This document shows positions 1-9,303 of a stretch of 64,000 nucleotides of DNA, piece after piece (position 1 is the first letter of the stretch; each line of letters begins with the position of its first letter). Source of the stretch: Caulobacter mirabilis. GTDB lineage: Bacteria; Pseudomonadota; Alphaproteobacteria; Caulobacterales; Caulobacteraceae. The notes under the pieces were generated by a model. That model made no database searches. It was not told the DNA's origin and saw nothing but the letters and a program-made list of their open reading frames with translations. A program made the position numbers and the translations under genes. The DNA is taken from assembly GCF_002749615.1 (NCBI RefSeq), contig NZ_CP024201.1:3286001-3350000 (forward strand). Reading direction: 5' to 3'.

Positions 1-674
1 TTGAACAGCACGTCCACCCGTTTCCGCTGATAGTCGTGCAGCACGAAGAAATACATCGTCGGCGCGATCACCGCGACGGCGGCGACGCCGGCGGCGATGA
101 ACTGCCAGGCCAGGCCCGCGAGCATCATGATCGCCACGCCGGTGAACAGGATCAGCAGCGATGTGCCGAGGTCGGGCTGGTGGGCGACCAGGAGCGTCGG
201 GAAGGCGATCAGCGCGGCCGGGACCAGCAGCCACCAGCTCATCCTCGCGCTGTCGGCGGACATGCCGTGATAGAAGCGGGCCAGGGCCAGCACGACCCCG
301 ACCTTCATGATCTCGGAGGGCTGGAACCGGAGCGGGCCGATCTCCAACCATCGCTGCGCGCCCTTGGAGACGTCGCCGGCCACCTCGACCCCTATGAGCA
401 GCACCAGGGCCACGACATAGACGGGATAGGCGGCATGGAACCACCACTGCGGCGGGCACATGGCCAGCACGATCATCATCACGAAGAAGATGGCGAACCG
501 GATCAGGTGCGGCGCCGCCCAGGGCGTCCAGCTGAGCTCCGCGGCCGAGAACATGATCAGAGCCCCGGCGCCGGCGATGGCGCACAGCGCCAGGCAGAAG
601 GTCCAGTCGATCTCGGTGAACTTGACGATCAGCCGGTCGCGTTCGCCGGGACGGGTCAGGGCGCTGGCGGTCAT
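1..674 (-). CDS. rodA: RodA peptidoglycan glycosyltransferase, 3' end cut by window edge
   Basis: SEDS-family membrane glycosyltransferase that polymerises lipid II with PBP2 during cell elongation. About 224 N-terminal residues are visible and the C-terminal part lies outside the window. Several hydrophobic segments are seen (FCLALCAIAGAGALIMF, IFFVMMIVLAM), followed by the SEDS signature region KGAQRWLEIGPLRFQPSE. The ATG at 674 overlaps the mrdA stop by 4 bp (ATGA), so it is translationally coupled as the last visible gene of the mre operon. FtsW is the closest paralogue, but the PBP2/mre context identifies RodA. Confidence 0.95.
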   Translation of the reverse strand, partial: MTASALTRPGERDRLIVKFTEIDWTFCLALCAIAGAGALIMFSAAELSWTPWAAPHLIRFAIFFVMMIVLAMCPPQWWFHAAYPVYVVALVLLIGVEVAGDVSKGAQRWLEIGPLRFQPSEIMKVGVVLALARFYHGMSADSARMSWWLLVPAALIAFPTLLVAHQPDLGTSLLILFTGVAIMMLAGLAWQFIAAGVAAVAVIAPTMYFFVLHDYQRKRVDVLF

Positions 675-2662
675 TGCGGGCCTCCGGTCGGGCTCGGGGG
701 CGGGGGCGGCGTTTCGGTCGGCAGTTCGGGGGCGACGCCCGCCTCGACGGCCTCGTGTTCGACCTCCGGCAGCGGCAGCGGCTTCTCCACGCGCGCGCGG
801 ATCTCGGGATCCTTGAGCAGCGCCATGCGCATCACCTCGCGCGCGCGCGGAGCGGCGGCGGTGGCCCCGCCCTGCCCGCCGTGCTCGATCAGCACCGCCA
901 CCGCATAGCGGGGGGCGTCGATCGGCGCGAAGGCGATGTACCAGTTGTGGTCGCGCAGCTTCCAGGCGAAGCCGGCGCCCTTGCGCGACTCCCCGGCGCG
1001 GAACACCCGCACCTGGGCGGTGCCGGTCTTGCCGGCCATGCGGATGTCGCCCAGGCCAAGCTGGCTCTGGCGGAAAGCGGTGCCGCCCGCCTCGTTGGCC
1101 ACGGCGATCATGCCGCCGCGGACGTAGTTCATCGTCTCCGGCGGATACGGCAGATTCGGCACGTCGTCGCCGTGCGGTTGGTCGACCCCGCCGATGGACT
1201 TGATCAGGCGCGGGTTCAACGCCTTCTGGCCGTTGGCCAGCCGCGCGGTCATCACCGCCAGCTGGAGCGGGTTGACGGTGATGTAGCCCTGGCCGATGCC
1301 GTAGTTGACGCTGTCGCCGGGCTGCCAGACCGGCTCCCGCTTCATCGCCTTCTTCTTCCACTCCCGCGAGCCCACGACGCCCTTCTTCTGGCCGGGGATG
1401 CCGAGGTCGAAGAGCTGGCCCAGGCCGAAGGCGTGCGCCGCGGCGGCGATCGGATCGGGTCCGATCTTCAACGCCGTCTGGTAGAAGTAGATGTCGCACG
1501 AGTTCTTGATGGCGTCGTGCATGTTCTGGGAGCCGTGCCGTCCCCAGCACCGCCAGGTGCGGCCGCCGAAGTACCAGCTGCCGCCGCAGGACACCCGGGC
1601 GTTGGGATCGATGCCGGCGTTCAGGGCGGCCAGGGCCACCATCGGCTTGAAGGTCGAGCCCGGCGGATAGGTGCCGCTCATCACCTTGTCGAGCAGCGGC
1701 TTGCGCTCGTACTCGCTCAGGGCCTTGTACTCCGGCCCCGACAGCCCCTTCACGAAGCGGTTGGCGTCGAAGCTCGGCGCCGAGGCCATGCACAGCAGGT
1801 CGCCCGAACGGCAGTCCATCAACACGATGGCGCCGCTCTCCTCGCCCATAACCTCCAGCGCGCGTTGCTGGATGTCGGCGTCGAGGGTGAGCTTGATCTC
1901 CTTGCCGGGCTGAGCCGGGATGTCGCCTTCGGGGTCGTCGCGGACGACGCGGCCGCGGGCGTCGACCTCCTGCTTGCGGGCGCCCGACTTGCCGCGCAGC
2001 TCCAGGTCGTAGGCCTTCTCCACACCCTGGCGGCCGATGCGGAAACCCGGATTGTAGAGCAGCGGGTCGACCGTCAGCCCCTTGTCCTTGATCGCCTTGA
2101 TGTCACGGTCATTGACCTTGGCCACATAGCCGATGACGTGGGCGAAGGCCCCGCCGAACGGATAGACCCGCACCTCGCCCATGTCGGCCGTGACGCCCGG
2201 CAGCTCCGGCGCGCGAACGTTGATGCGGGAGAACTCCTCCCAGCTCATGTCCTCCGTCACCTGGACCGGCGACTGGCGCGGCGCGCGCTCGATGTCCTTG
2301 ATCAGGCGCTCACGGCGCTTGTCGTCCAGCGGCACCAGAACGGACAGGTCGGCGACCGTCTTGGGGATGTCCATATCCTTCTCCCGCGAAACCAGCAGGC
2401 GGAAGTTGGGACGGTTGGAGGCCAGGGTGACGCCATTCCGATCGAGGATCAGGCCGCGCGGCGGCGGCACGATGCGGAAGTTGAACTGGTTGGATTGGGC
2501 CAGCTTCTGATAGCGCTGGGCCTCGACGACCTGCAGGTGGACCAGCCGCCCGCCCAGCGCCATCAGGCCCAGGCCGGTGATGCCGCCGAGCAGGAAGGTG
2601 CGCCGGGTGAACACGCCCTGCCGCTCGTTGACCTCCGAGAAGAAGATCGTCGGTTCGCTCAT
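671..2662 (-). CDS. mrdA: Penicillin-binding protein 2 (elongation transpeptidase)
   Basis: Class B PBP that crosslinks peptidoglycan for the elongasome with RodA as partner. The 663 residues show an N-terminal membrane anchor (about 22-40), a PBP dimerisation domain, then the transpeptidase motifs STFK (Ser336-Lys339), SCD (388-390) and KTGT (545-548). The tail from about residue 625 is Pro/Glu-rich. The ATG at 2662 overlaps the mreD stop by 4 bp. The frame stays open further upstream inside mreD, but that extension is mreD read out of frame and not part of the protein. Confidence 0.97.
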   Translation of the reverse strand: MSEPTIFFSEVNERQGVFTRRTFLLGGITGLGLMALGGRLVHLQVVEAQRYQKLAQSNQFNFRIVPPPRGLILDRNGVTLASNRPNFRLLVSREKDMDIPKTVADLSVLVPLDDKRRERLIKDIERAPRQSPVQVTEDMSWEEFSRINVRAPELPGVTADMGEVRVYPFGGAFAHVIGYVAKVNDRDIKAIKDKGLTVDPLLYNPGFRIGRQGVEKAYDLELRGKSGARKQEVDARGRVVRDDPEGDIPAQPGKEIKLTLDADIQQRALEVMGEESGAIVLMDCRSGDLLCMASAPSFDANRFVKGLSGPEYKALSEYERKPLLDKVMSGTYPPGSTFKPMVALAALNAGIDPNARVSCGGSWYFGGRTWRCWGRHGSQNMHDAIKNSCDIYFYQTALKIGPDPIAAAAHAFGLGQLFDLGIPGQKKGVVGSREWKKKAMKREPVWQPGDSVNYGIGQGYITVNPLQLAVMTARLANGQKALNPRLIKSIGGVDQPHGDDVPNLPYPPETMNYVRGGMIAVANEAGGTAFRQSQLGLGDIRMAGKTGTAQVRVFRAGESRKGAGFAWKLRDHNWYIAFAPIDAPRYAVAVLIEHGGQGGATAAAPRAREVMRMALLKDPEIRARVEKPLPLPEVEHEAVEAGVAPELPTETPPPPPSPTGGPQ

Positions 2663-3174
2663 CGGAACCTCACGTCCGCGTCGTCGAAGCGGTCGATCAG
2701 GCGATGGGCGAAGGGATAGAGCAGGATGGTGGCCAGGTACTGCCAGAACACGCCGATCAGGCTGGGCGCAGACTTCACGTCGAGCATGGTGATCAGGTAG
2801 CCGGCGGCCATGGCCACGGCGCAGACGCCCGCATACCAGACCCACATCATCGGCCGGCTCTGCCCGGTCATCATGTTGCGCATGAACAGGGTCACCGCAT
2901 AGCTGAGCAGCAGCGCGATCACCCAGAGCCCCAGCGCGTTGCCCCAGAACAGGTCGAGAAAGGCGCCCAGCGCCAGCAGGGCGAAGGGCGCGATGATCGA
3001 CGGCCGGATCACCGCCCAGCCGAAGGCCGCCACCAGCGGGAACACCGGCTCGGGCAACTGTAGGCCGTAGACCCGGATCGGGGCGGCGAACAGGATCGTG
3101 CAACCGATGCACAGCAGCGCCGGCACGCCGATCCAGCGCCACGGGTCCAGAGGCCGCGCGGCGGAGAAACTCAT
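2659..3174 (-). CDS. mreD: Rod shape-determining protein MreD
   Basis: Small integral membrane protein of the elongasome, 171 residues with about five hydrophobic segments (for example WIGVPALLCIGCTILFA near residues 14-30). Sequence conservation is low in this family. The call rests on size, topology and position between mreC and mrdA. Both ends overlap neighbouring genes by 4 bp (TCAT on the plus strand), so it is tightly coupled to mreC and mrdA. Confidence 0.93.
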   Translation of the reverse strand: MSFSAARPLDPWRWIGVPALLCIGCTILFAAPIRVYGLQLPEPVFPLVAAFGWAVIRPSIIAPFALLALGAFLDLFWGNALGLWVIALLLSYAVTLFMRNMMTGQSRPMMWVWYAGVCAVAMAAGYLITMLDVKSAPSLIGVFWQYLATILLYPFAHRLIDRFDDADVRFR

Positions 3175-4295
3175 ATGCCGCCCCCCGTGGGGGCGGGGGT
3201 CGGGGCGGGCTGCGTCGACGCTGGACGCGGCGTCTGGGCGGCGGGCCGGGGCGCGGCCGCCTTGGGCGCGGGGGCGGTCGTCGTCGCGGGACGTTGCGCG
3301 GCCGGGGCGGCCGTTCGCGGCGGCGTGGCCGCGGTCGGCGCGGCCGTCGCCTGAGCCCCCGCCGCGGCTGGGGCGCGCACGATGCGGTCGTCGGGATTCT
3401 CGGTGATCACCGGCGGCAGCTGGGTCTGCTCCAGCGCCTTGCGGTCGACGAGCTGGGCGTAGTCGCGGAACTGCAGGATCCGCACCCAGTCGATGACCGA
3501 GGAGTCGGCGTCCAGCACCACGCGCCAGCGGCCGTCCAGCCCCTTGACCGCCCGACCGACCGGCAGGCCGCGGGGAATGACGCCGCCGTCGCCGCTGGTC
3601 AGGACGCGGTCGCCCTCCTTCAGCGGCTCGCGGCTGCGCAGGTATTCGAGCTTGGGATTGGGCCCGCCGTCGCCGGTCAGGATGGCGCGGGCGTTGGTTC
3701 GGTCGACCATCACCGGGGTCTTGCTGGCCGCGTCGGTCAGCAGCAGCACCTTGCTGGCCCCGCCGGACACGCCGACGACCCGGCCGACCAGGCCGCGCTC
3801 GGCCAGGACCGGGAAGCCGATCATGACGCCGTCCTTGGTCCCGGCGTTGGCCAGGCGGTAGTTGGCGAACGGGCCGCGGGAGTCGGTGACCACCCGCGCG
3901 GTGATCATCGGGATCGGCGGATCGGTGCGAACGCCGAGCACGGCGCGCAGGCGCTCGTTCTCGTCCTGCAGCCGCACGGCCTCGTCGGCCTGGGTCTGGA
4001 GGGCGATCACCTGCTGCTTCAGGCGACGGTTCTCGCTGGCGGCGAAGAAGTAGCCGCGCACAAAGCCGACGATGTCGCCGGTCCACTCGCCAGGCTTGGC
4101 GACGACGCCGCTGACCGGCTCCGCGACGGTGTCGACCGCCTGCCGCGCGACGCCATACGCCTCGCTCTGAAAGGTCTCGCGACGATCGCTGAGCAGCATC
4201 GCCACCCCGATGACGACGGCCACGACGAGCGCGACCGCCGCCGTCCAGGTCAGCGGCACCTTCAGTTCGCCGAACGGATCCTGCCGAAACGGCAC
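3171..4295 (-). CDS. mreC: Rod shape-determining protein MreC
   Basis: Bitopic periplasmic scaffold that links MreB to PBP2/RodA. The 374 residues show an N-terminal transmembrane helix (about 15-34), a coiled coil rich in Arg/Leu/Gln/Glu (about 72-105, contains ENRRLKQQVIALQTQ), and the beta-rich MreC domain with the motif FANYRLANAGTKDGV. The last 75 or so residues are an Ala/Pro/Thr-rich low-complexity tail, longer than in E. coli MreC. It lies 52 bp after mreB and its stop overlaps the mreD start. Confidence 0.95.
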   Translation of the reverse strand: MPFRQDPFGELKVPLTWTAAVALVVAVVIGVAMLLSDRRETFQSEAYGVARQAVDTVAEPVSGVVAKPGEWTGDIVGFVRGYFFAASENRRLKQQVIALQTQADEAVRLQDENERLRAVLGVRTDPPIPMITARVVTDSRGPFANYRLANAGTKDGVMIGFPVLAERGLVGRVVGVSGGASKVLLLTDAASKTPVMVDRTNARAILTGDGGPNPKLEYLRSREPLKEGDRVLTSGDGGVIPRGLPVGRAVKGLDGRWRVVLDADSSVIDWVRILQFRDYAQLVDRKALEQTQLPPVITENPDDRIVRAPAAAGAQATAAPTAATPPRTAAPAAQRPATTTAPAPKAAAPRPAAQTPRPASTQPAPTPAPTGGGI

Positions 4296-4347
4296 CCGAA
4301 ACCTCCGTCAGGGCGCCCCGCGCGCCCGACTCACTTGGTGGACGATG

Positions 4348-5391
<1,044 letters not shown>

Positions 5392-5568
5392 TCAGGGCCC
5401 TGAGAATCTGGAGCGTGGTGGAGAACTGGCGAGGCAAGGAGCGCCAACCCAGCACCCACGCCGCGAGCGCGCCCCCCAGGCGCAGCATCGCCGAGGTGGC
5501 AAGGCAAGCTGACAGCAAGCCGTTTGCACCGCGAACGTGTTGAATTCAAGGTCTATTAAGGCGGCGTC

Positions 5569-6444
5569 TCAACCAAGCGCCGTCAGGATCACTCCGACCG
5601 CCGTCACGGCGCCCGCGATCCACTGCCGCAGGCCCAATCGTTCGGCGAACAGACGCCGCCCCGCGAGGGCCGCGATCGGCATCTCGACCACCCCCACGGC
5701 GCGCACGGGCCCTGCCGGCGCAAGGGCCAGCGCCACGAACCAGCCCGCCGAGGCGGCGGCGCCGAAGAAGCCCGCGCCCAGCGAAACCCGCCACGATCGC
5801 AGGGCCGCCCCCAGCGACGCTCGGTCGCGGAAAATCAGCCAGGTCGTCAGGGCGATGGACTGCAGCGCCTGCACCACGGCCACGGTGATGAGCGCCGCGG
5901 GAATCGGATTCGCGGAATCGAGCGCCAGCGACGCCTGACGGAAGGCGTTGGCCGAGACGGCGAAGCAGAAGCCCGACAGCGTGCCCAACCCGGCGGCGGT
6001 CCAGTCATGCTTCCCCTCCCCGCGCGGCCAGGACAGGGCGATCAGACCGCCGGTGGCCAGGGCCAATCCGCCCCAGGCCGGGCCGCTCAGATGATCGCCG
6101 AACAGCAGGAAGCCGAGAATCGCCGCGAACGGCAGGCCGCTTTGCTGGAAGGCCGCGCCCAGGGCGAAGCTGGACCGGTGCATCGAGACCAGCAACGCCG
6201 CCGTGGCGCCGATCTGCATGCCCCCGCCCAGCGCCGACCAGCCGAGGAAGGCCCAGGACGGATGCGGCGAGACCGGCGTGACCATCAGGGCGATCGCCAC
6301 GAAGGCCAGGCTGAACGGCAGGCCGAACAGGAAGCGGACCAGGGTCGCGCCCCAAGGGCCGGCGCCGGTCAGCAGGCTGCGCTGGGCGGCGTTGCGCGCC
6401 ACCTGGAAGGCGGCCGCCAGGACGGTGATGGGGATCCAGATCAA
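5569..6444 (-). CDS. EamA/DMT-family membrane transporter
   Basis: Inner-membrane permease of the drug/metabolite transporter superfamily, 291 residues with about ten hydrophobic helices in two EamA repeats. The second repeat starts near residue 145 (WTAAGLGTLSGFCFAVSAN). Typical features are LGWSALGGGMQIGATAALL and LALAPAGPVRAVGVVEMPIAALAGRRLFAERL near the end. The substrate cannot be inferred. It is transcribed leftward toward mreB but separated from it by 177 bp, so it is probably an independent unit. Confidence 0.85.
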   Translation of the reverse strand: MIWIPITVLAAAFQVARNAAQRSLLTGAGPWGATLVRFLFGLPFSLAFVAIALMVTPVSPHPSWAFLGWSALGGGMQIGATAALLVSMHRSSFALGAAFQQSGLPFAAILGFLLFGDHLSGPAWGGLALATGGLIALSWPRGEGKHDWTAAGLGTLSGFCFAVSANAFRQASLALDSANPIPAALITVAVVQALQSIALTTWLIFRDRASLGAALRSWRVSLGAGFFGAAASAGWFVALALAPAGPVRAVGVVEMPIAALAGRRLFAERLGLRQWIAGAVTAVGVILTALG

Positions 6445-6471
6445 ACCGCTCGCTCGCCTGCATTTTGATGG

Positions 6472-6558
6472 CGCGGCCTCGAAATCCGCATGGAGCCTTT
6501 ATGCGGTCCGGCGCCAGATTTCGACCCGTTCCGCGGCGTCATCGACGCCGCTTTTTTT
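6472..6558 (+). ncRNA. Putative structured leader RNA or small RNA ending in an intrinsic terminator
   Basis: The gap before the gene at 6572 can fold into a compact RNA. An 8-bp stem TCGAAATC (6479-6486)/GATTTCGA (6517-6524) encloses a hairpin CGCAT (6487-6491)/ATGCG (6501-6505). A terminator hairpin with seven T residues follows at once. No plus-strand gene lies upstream that would need ending here, so the RNA is either a transcription-attenuating leader of the next gene or a free small RNA. I do not recognise a known riboswitch class and found no clear promoter. Confidence 0.4.
6533..6558 (+). terminator. Intrinsic terminator 14 bp before the gene at 6572
   Basis: Perfect 8-bp stem GCGGCGTC (6533-6540)/GACGCCGC (6544-6551) with a 3-nt loop, followed by seven T residues (6552-6558). 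It has the canonical form on the plus strand only. Confidence 0.8.
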
Positions 6559-6571
6559 CAGGTGCATCCCG

Positions 6572-7051
6572 ATGTCCCTTCCCCTGGCTGTGATCGCCGC
6601 CCGCGTCCTCACCGGCGCGGCGGTCCGGGCCTATGACGTCCAGCTCGACCGCATGCTGACCCTCGGCGCGGCGCCGCCCTCCGCGATCATCGCCGTGGGC
6701 GGACCCGACGCGGCCGAGGCCATGAGCGGCCTGTGGCGTCGCGGCTATCCCCGGGTCGAGGCGGCGCGCCGCGCCACCTGCCCCGCCGCCGACGAGCTGT
6801 GCGACCTGCTGCTGGTCTGTGGCTGCGACCGGGCCCAGCGCGCCGCCGAGATCGCCCGCGACACGCGCGCGATGCTGCGGCCGGACGGCCTCGCCGTCGT
6901 CGACGCCGGCCGCATGAGCGACCCGGACGAGCGGCTGCGCCTTTGCGGCCTGCTGGCCGAAGCCGGCTTCGGAGTCGGCCCCAACGCCCACCTGGCCGCC
7001 GAGATCGCCGCGCGCCGCCTGCCCGATGCGGTCTGGAAGCGCGCGGCCTAA
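6572..7051 (+). CDS. Hypothetical protein resembling a methyltransferase fold
   Basis: 159 residues, not assigned to a named family. The segment LLLVCGCDRAQRAAEIARDT followed by LRPDGLAVVDAG resembles the strand-helix-strand pattern of a class I SAM-dependent methyltransferase that reports on a product rather than binding SAM canonically: no GxGxG motif is visible. The ATG at 6572 was chosen because the reading frame upstream runs through the terminator hairpin. A weak AGG precedes it. It sits between an EamA transporter and leuA and converges on leuA with a 33-bp gap. Confidence 0.6.
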   Translation: MSLPLAVIAARVLTGAAVRAYDVQLDRMLTLGAAPPSAIIAVGGPDAAEAMSGLWRRGYPRVEAARRATCPAADELCDLLLVCGCDRAQRAAEIARDTRAMLRPDGLAVVDAGRMSDPDERLRLCGLLAEAGFGVGPNAHLAAEIAARRLPDAVWKRAA

Positions 7052-7070
7052 GCCCCGCCCATAACGACAA

Positions 7071-7125
7071 GAGCCCGCCAGTAACTAGAAGCCGCTCGCG
7101 ATCGCTGTGTCCGGGCGGCTCTTTT
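7071..7125. terminator. Possible bidirectional terminator between the 6572 gene and leuA
   Basis: GAGCCCGCC (7071-7079) pairs with GGGCGGCTC (7113-7121) through one bulged base and is followed by TTTTCTTT on the plus strand. The right arm lies inside the last codons of leuA. The long loop makes it a weak candidate. Confidence 0.35.
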
Positions 7126-8644
7126 CTTTGCGCGAGAACAGGTTGTTCAGCGCGTTGACGTAGGCCTTGGCCGAAGCGGTCAGGGTGTCCGTGTCCGCCG
7201 CCGCGCCGGTGGCGATGCGGCCGTCTTCCTCGAGCCGGACCGAGACCTGGGCCTGTGCGTCCGTGCCCTCGGTCACCGCATGCACCTGGAACAGGCGCAG
7301 GGCGGCGCTGTGCGGCACGATGGCGTGGATGGCGTTGAACACCGCGTCGACCGGACCGTCGCCGCTGGCCTCCGCACGCTTCTCTTCACCGTCGACGTCC
7401 AGCGTCAGCTCGGCCGATTGGCCTTCCGTCCCGGCGATGACCTTCAGGTGGACCACCCGGATCCGCTCAGAGCCGCGCGCCAGGGCGTCGTCGACCAGGG
7501 CGATGATGTCGTCGTCGAAGACGTGCTTCTTCTTGTCGGCCAGGTCCTTGAAGCGGACAAAGGCCTCGTTCAGCGCGTTCTGGCCCAGCTCGTAGCCCAG
7601 GGCCTTCAGCTTCTCGCGGAAGGCGTGGCGGCCCGAGTGCTTGCCCATCACCAGGTTGGTGGCGCCCTGCCCGACGTCCTCGGGCTTCATGATCTCGTAG
7701 GTCTCGGCGTTCTTCAGCATCCCGTCCTGGTGGATGCCGCTCTCGTGGGCGAAGGCGTTCTTGCCGACGATCGCCTTGTTGAACTGCACCGGGAAGCCGG
7801 TGATGGCCGAGACGTAGCGGCTGGCGCGGGTGATGTGGATCGGCTCCACGCCGGTGCCGAAGCCCAGATCCTCGCCGCGGACCTTCAGGGCCATGACGAT
7901 CTCTTCCAGGGCCGCGTTGCCGGCCCGCTCGCCGATGCCGTTGACCGCGACCTCGACCTGGCGCGCCCCGCCCTGGACGGCGGCGATGGAATTGGCCACG
8001 GCCAGGCCCAGGTCGTTGTGGCAATGGGCCGAGAAGATCACCTCGTCGGCGCCCGGGACCTTGGCGATCACGTCGCGGAACAGGTTGGCGTACTCTTCCG
8101 GATAGCTGTAGCCGACGGTGTCGGGCAGGTTGATTGTCCTGGCCCCCGCGCGGATCGCCGCCTCGACGGCGCGGTACAGGAACTCGCGCTCGGTGCGGGT
8201 GGCGTCCTCGGCCGACCATTCGACGTCGTCGGTGTGGTTGCGGGCGCGGCTGACCGAGGCGGTGATCGCCTCCAGCACCGCCTCGGGCTCCATCTGCAGC
8301 TTCCACTTCATATGGACCGGGCTGGTCGAGATGAAGGTGTGGATGCGGCCCCGCTTGGCCGGGCGGATGGCCTCGGCGCAGCGGTCGATGTCGGCGGCGG
8401 CGGCGCGGGCCAGGCCGCAGACGGTGCTCTCGGTGACGATCTGCGAGATGGCGCGGACGGCCTCGAAGTCGCCGTTCGAGGCGATCGGGAAGCCGGCCTC
8501 GATGACGTCGACCCCCATCTCCTCGAGGATCTTGGCCAGCTCCAGCTTCTCGTCATGGCTCATGGACGCGCCCGGCGACTGTTCGCCGTCACGCATGGTG
8601 GTGTCGAATACGATGACGCGGCCAGCGTCGGATACGGAGGTCAT
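7085..8644 (-). CDS. leuA: 2-isopropylmalate synthase
   Basis: First committed enzyme of leucine synthesis: it condenses acetyl-CoA with 2-oxoisovalerate to 2-isopropylmalate. 519 residues, matching the long LeuA type. The catalytic TIM barrel carries DTTMRDGEQ (14-22) and the metal motif HCHND (His207, His209, Asn210). The C-terminal LeuA allosteric domain (about 390-505) binds leucine for feedback inhibition. It is preceded by a Leu-rich leader peptide and attenuator (8688-8795), so transcription is probably also controlled by charged tRNA-Leu. No other leu gene is adjacent. Confidence 0.97.
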   Translation of the reverse strand: MTSVSDAGRVIVFDTTMRDGEQSPGASMSHDEKLELAKILEEMGVDVIEAGFPIASNGDFEAVRAISQIVTESTVCGLARAAAADIDRCAEAIRPAKRGRIHTFISTSPVHMKWKLQMEPEAVLEAITASVSRARNHTDDVEWSAEDATRTEREFLYRAVEAAIRAGARTINLPDTVGYSYPEEYANLFRDVIAKVPGADEVIFSAHCHNDLGLAVANSIAAVQGGARQVEVAVNGIGERAGNAALEEIVMALKVRGEDLGFGTGVEPIHITRASRYVSAITGFPVQFNKAIVGKNAFAHESGIHQDGMLKNAETYEIMKPEDVGQGATNLVMGKHSGRHAFREKLKALGYELGQNALNEAFVRFKDLADKKKHVFDDDIIALVDDALARGSERIRVVHLKVIAGTEGQSAELTLDVDGEEKRAEASGDGPVDAVFNAIHAIVPHSAALRLFQVHAVTEGTDAQAQVSVRLEEDGRIATGAAADTDTLTASAKAYVNALNNLFSRKEKSRPDTAIASGF

Positions 8645-8687
8645 TGAACTAGGCTTTCGTCGCGGTGTCGGGGTTCAGGCGGTTTCG

Positions 8688-8743
8688 AAAAGCCCCTGAG
8701 CGCCCGGCCGCGAACGCGCGCGGCTAAGCGGTCGCCCAGGGGC
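8688..8743 (-). terminator. leuA attenuator: terminator and competing antiterminator
   Basis: On the minus strand GCCCCTGGGCG (8743-8733) pairs with CGCTCAGGGGC (8702-8692) over 11 bp with one G-U, followed by TTTT (8691-8688). A smaller GCCGCG/CGCGGC hairpin lies in its loop. The 5' arm can pair instead with CCTGGGGC (8757-8750) inside the leader-peptide codons (seven pairs around one T-T mismatch), which would prevent the terminator. These mutually exclusive hairpins are the hallmark of ribosome-controlled attenuation. Confidence 0.75.
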
Positions 8744-8795
8744 GGCTAAGCCCCAGGTCTAGAAGAAGGCGCAGGCTGTTCGGCGCGCTTTGCAT
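8724..8795 (-). CDS. leuL: Leucine-rich leader peptide upstream of leuA
   Basis: A 23-codon open reading frame, MQSAPNSLRLLLDLGLSRPW plus ATA, ends 79 bp before the leuA start. Six of its 23 residues are leucine (positions 8, 10-12, 14, 16). AGGA lies four bases before its ATG. Ribosome stalling on the Leu codons would leave free the segment that competes with the terminator arm. Leader peptides of this type control leucine genes in enteric bacteria; the assignment here rests on codon content, position and the paired hairpins. The product itself has no expected function after synthesis. Confidence 0.8.
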   Translation of the reverse strand: MQSAPNSLRLLLDLGLSRPWATA

Positions 8796-8904
8796 GGCAT
8801 CCTGATACAGATTCCGGCGAAATCACGCAAGGGCGTTGCGCGAACGCTCTCCACAAAGCCGCTCGGCGGTAAAATATTTCATGGACTTCGCGCCAAGCGC
8901 ATAT

Positions 8905-8921
8905 GATCGTCCCTCACGATC
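8905..8921. repeat. Short inverted repeat upstream of the gene at 8973
   Basis: GATCGT (8905-8910)/ACGATC (8916-8921) around a 5-bp spacer lies about 50 bp before the coiled-coil gene. It could be an operator or an RNA hairpin. Apart from this and the leuA leader, the 328 bp between leuA and the 8973 gene show only an AT-rich patch near 8870-8880 that might hold promoter elements. Confidence 0.3.
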
Positions 8922-8972
8922 AGGTTTCCAGCCGGCGTTCTCGGCGCACGACCACCCGGAACGAGGGACAAC

Positions 8973-9200
8973 ATGCCGACGCTGACCGACCAGCAACGGA
9001 AGTTCTACGAAACCACGTTGGCGGTGACCCGCCAGGAAATCGCCGATCTCAAGGATCAGATCGCAGAGGAACGGGCCAAGGTCGCAGCCCGCATCGCAGA
9101 GCTCCAAAGCGCCATCGACGCCTCCAAGCAGATGTACGCCGCGGCGTGCATGCGCCTGGGCGTCGATAACGACCTGGCCGACGACCCGACCGAGAGCTGA
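8973..9200 (+). CDS. Small coiled-coil hypothetical protein
   Basis: 75 residues, not recognised. Residues 18-55 are rich in Ala/Glu/Lys/Gln with heptad-like spacing (QEIADLKDQIAEERAKVAAR), which predicts one long helix or coiled coil. It contains a single Cys and no signal peptide. A good AGGGAC ribosome site precedes the ATG by five bases. It is transcribed divergently from leuA and convergently with the alkylsulfatase gene. Confidence 0.65.
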   Translation: MPTLTDQQRKFYETTLAVTRQEIADLKDQIAEERAKVAARIAELQSAIDASKQMYAAACMRLGVDNDLADDPTES

Positions 9201-9303
9201 TCCTAGCTTCACTGCCTAGAGCCTGCCCTCAGCACCGGTCGTCCCGGCTGGAAAGGGCGCAGCCAGAGCTTTGAAATCCCAAGATCCCGCTGAAGTCCGG
9301 TTC

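Noticed and set aside
671..3142. Possible fusion of an mreD-derived segment to PBP2
   Set aside because: The extra N-terminal part is mreD read in another frame. A normal ATG with a 4-bp overlap at 2662 starts a full PBP2.
5392..5403. Palindrome TCAGGGCCCTGA next to the mreB start
   Set aside because: It is only 12 bp with no loop and no second copy nearby. It may overlap the ribosome site, but I cannot support a regulatory role.
8796..8830. TGTATC and TTGCGT as a promoter for the leuA leader
   Set aside because: The -10-like element ends only eight bases before the leader ATG and matches the consensus poorly. The real promoter cannot be fixed by eye.
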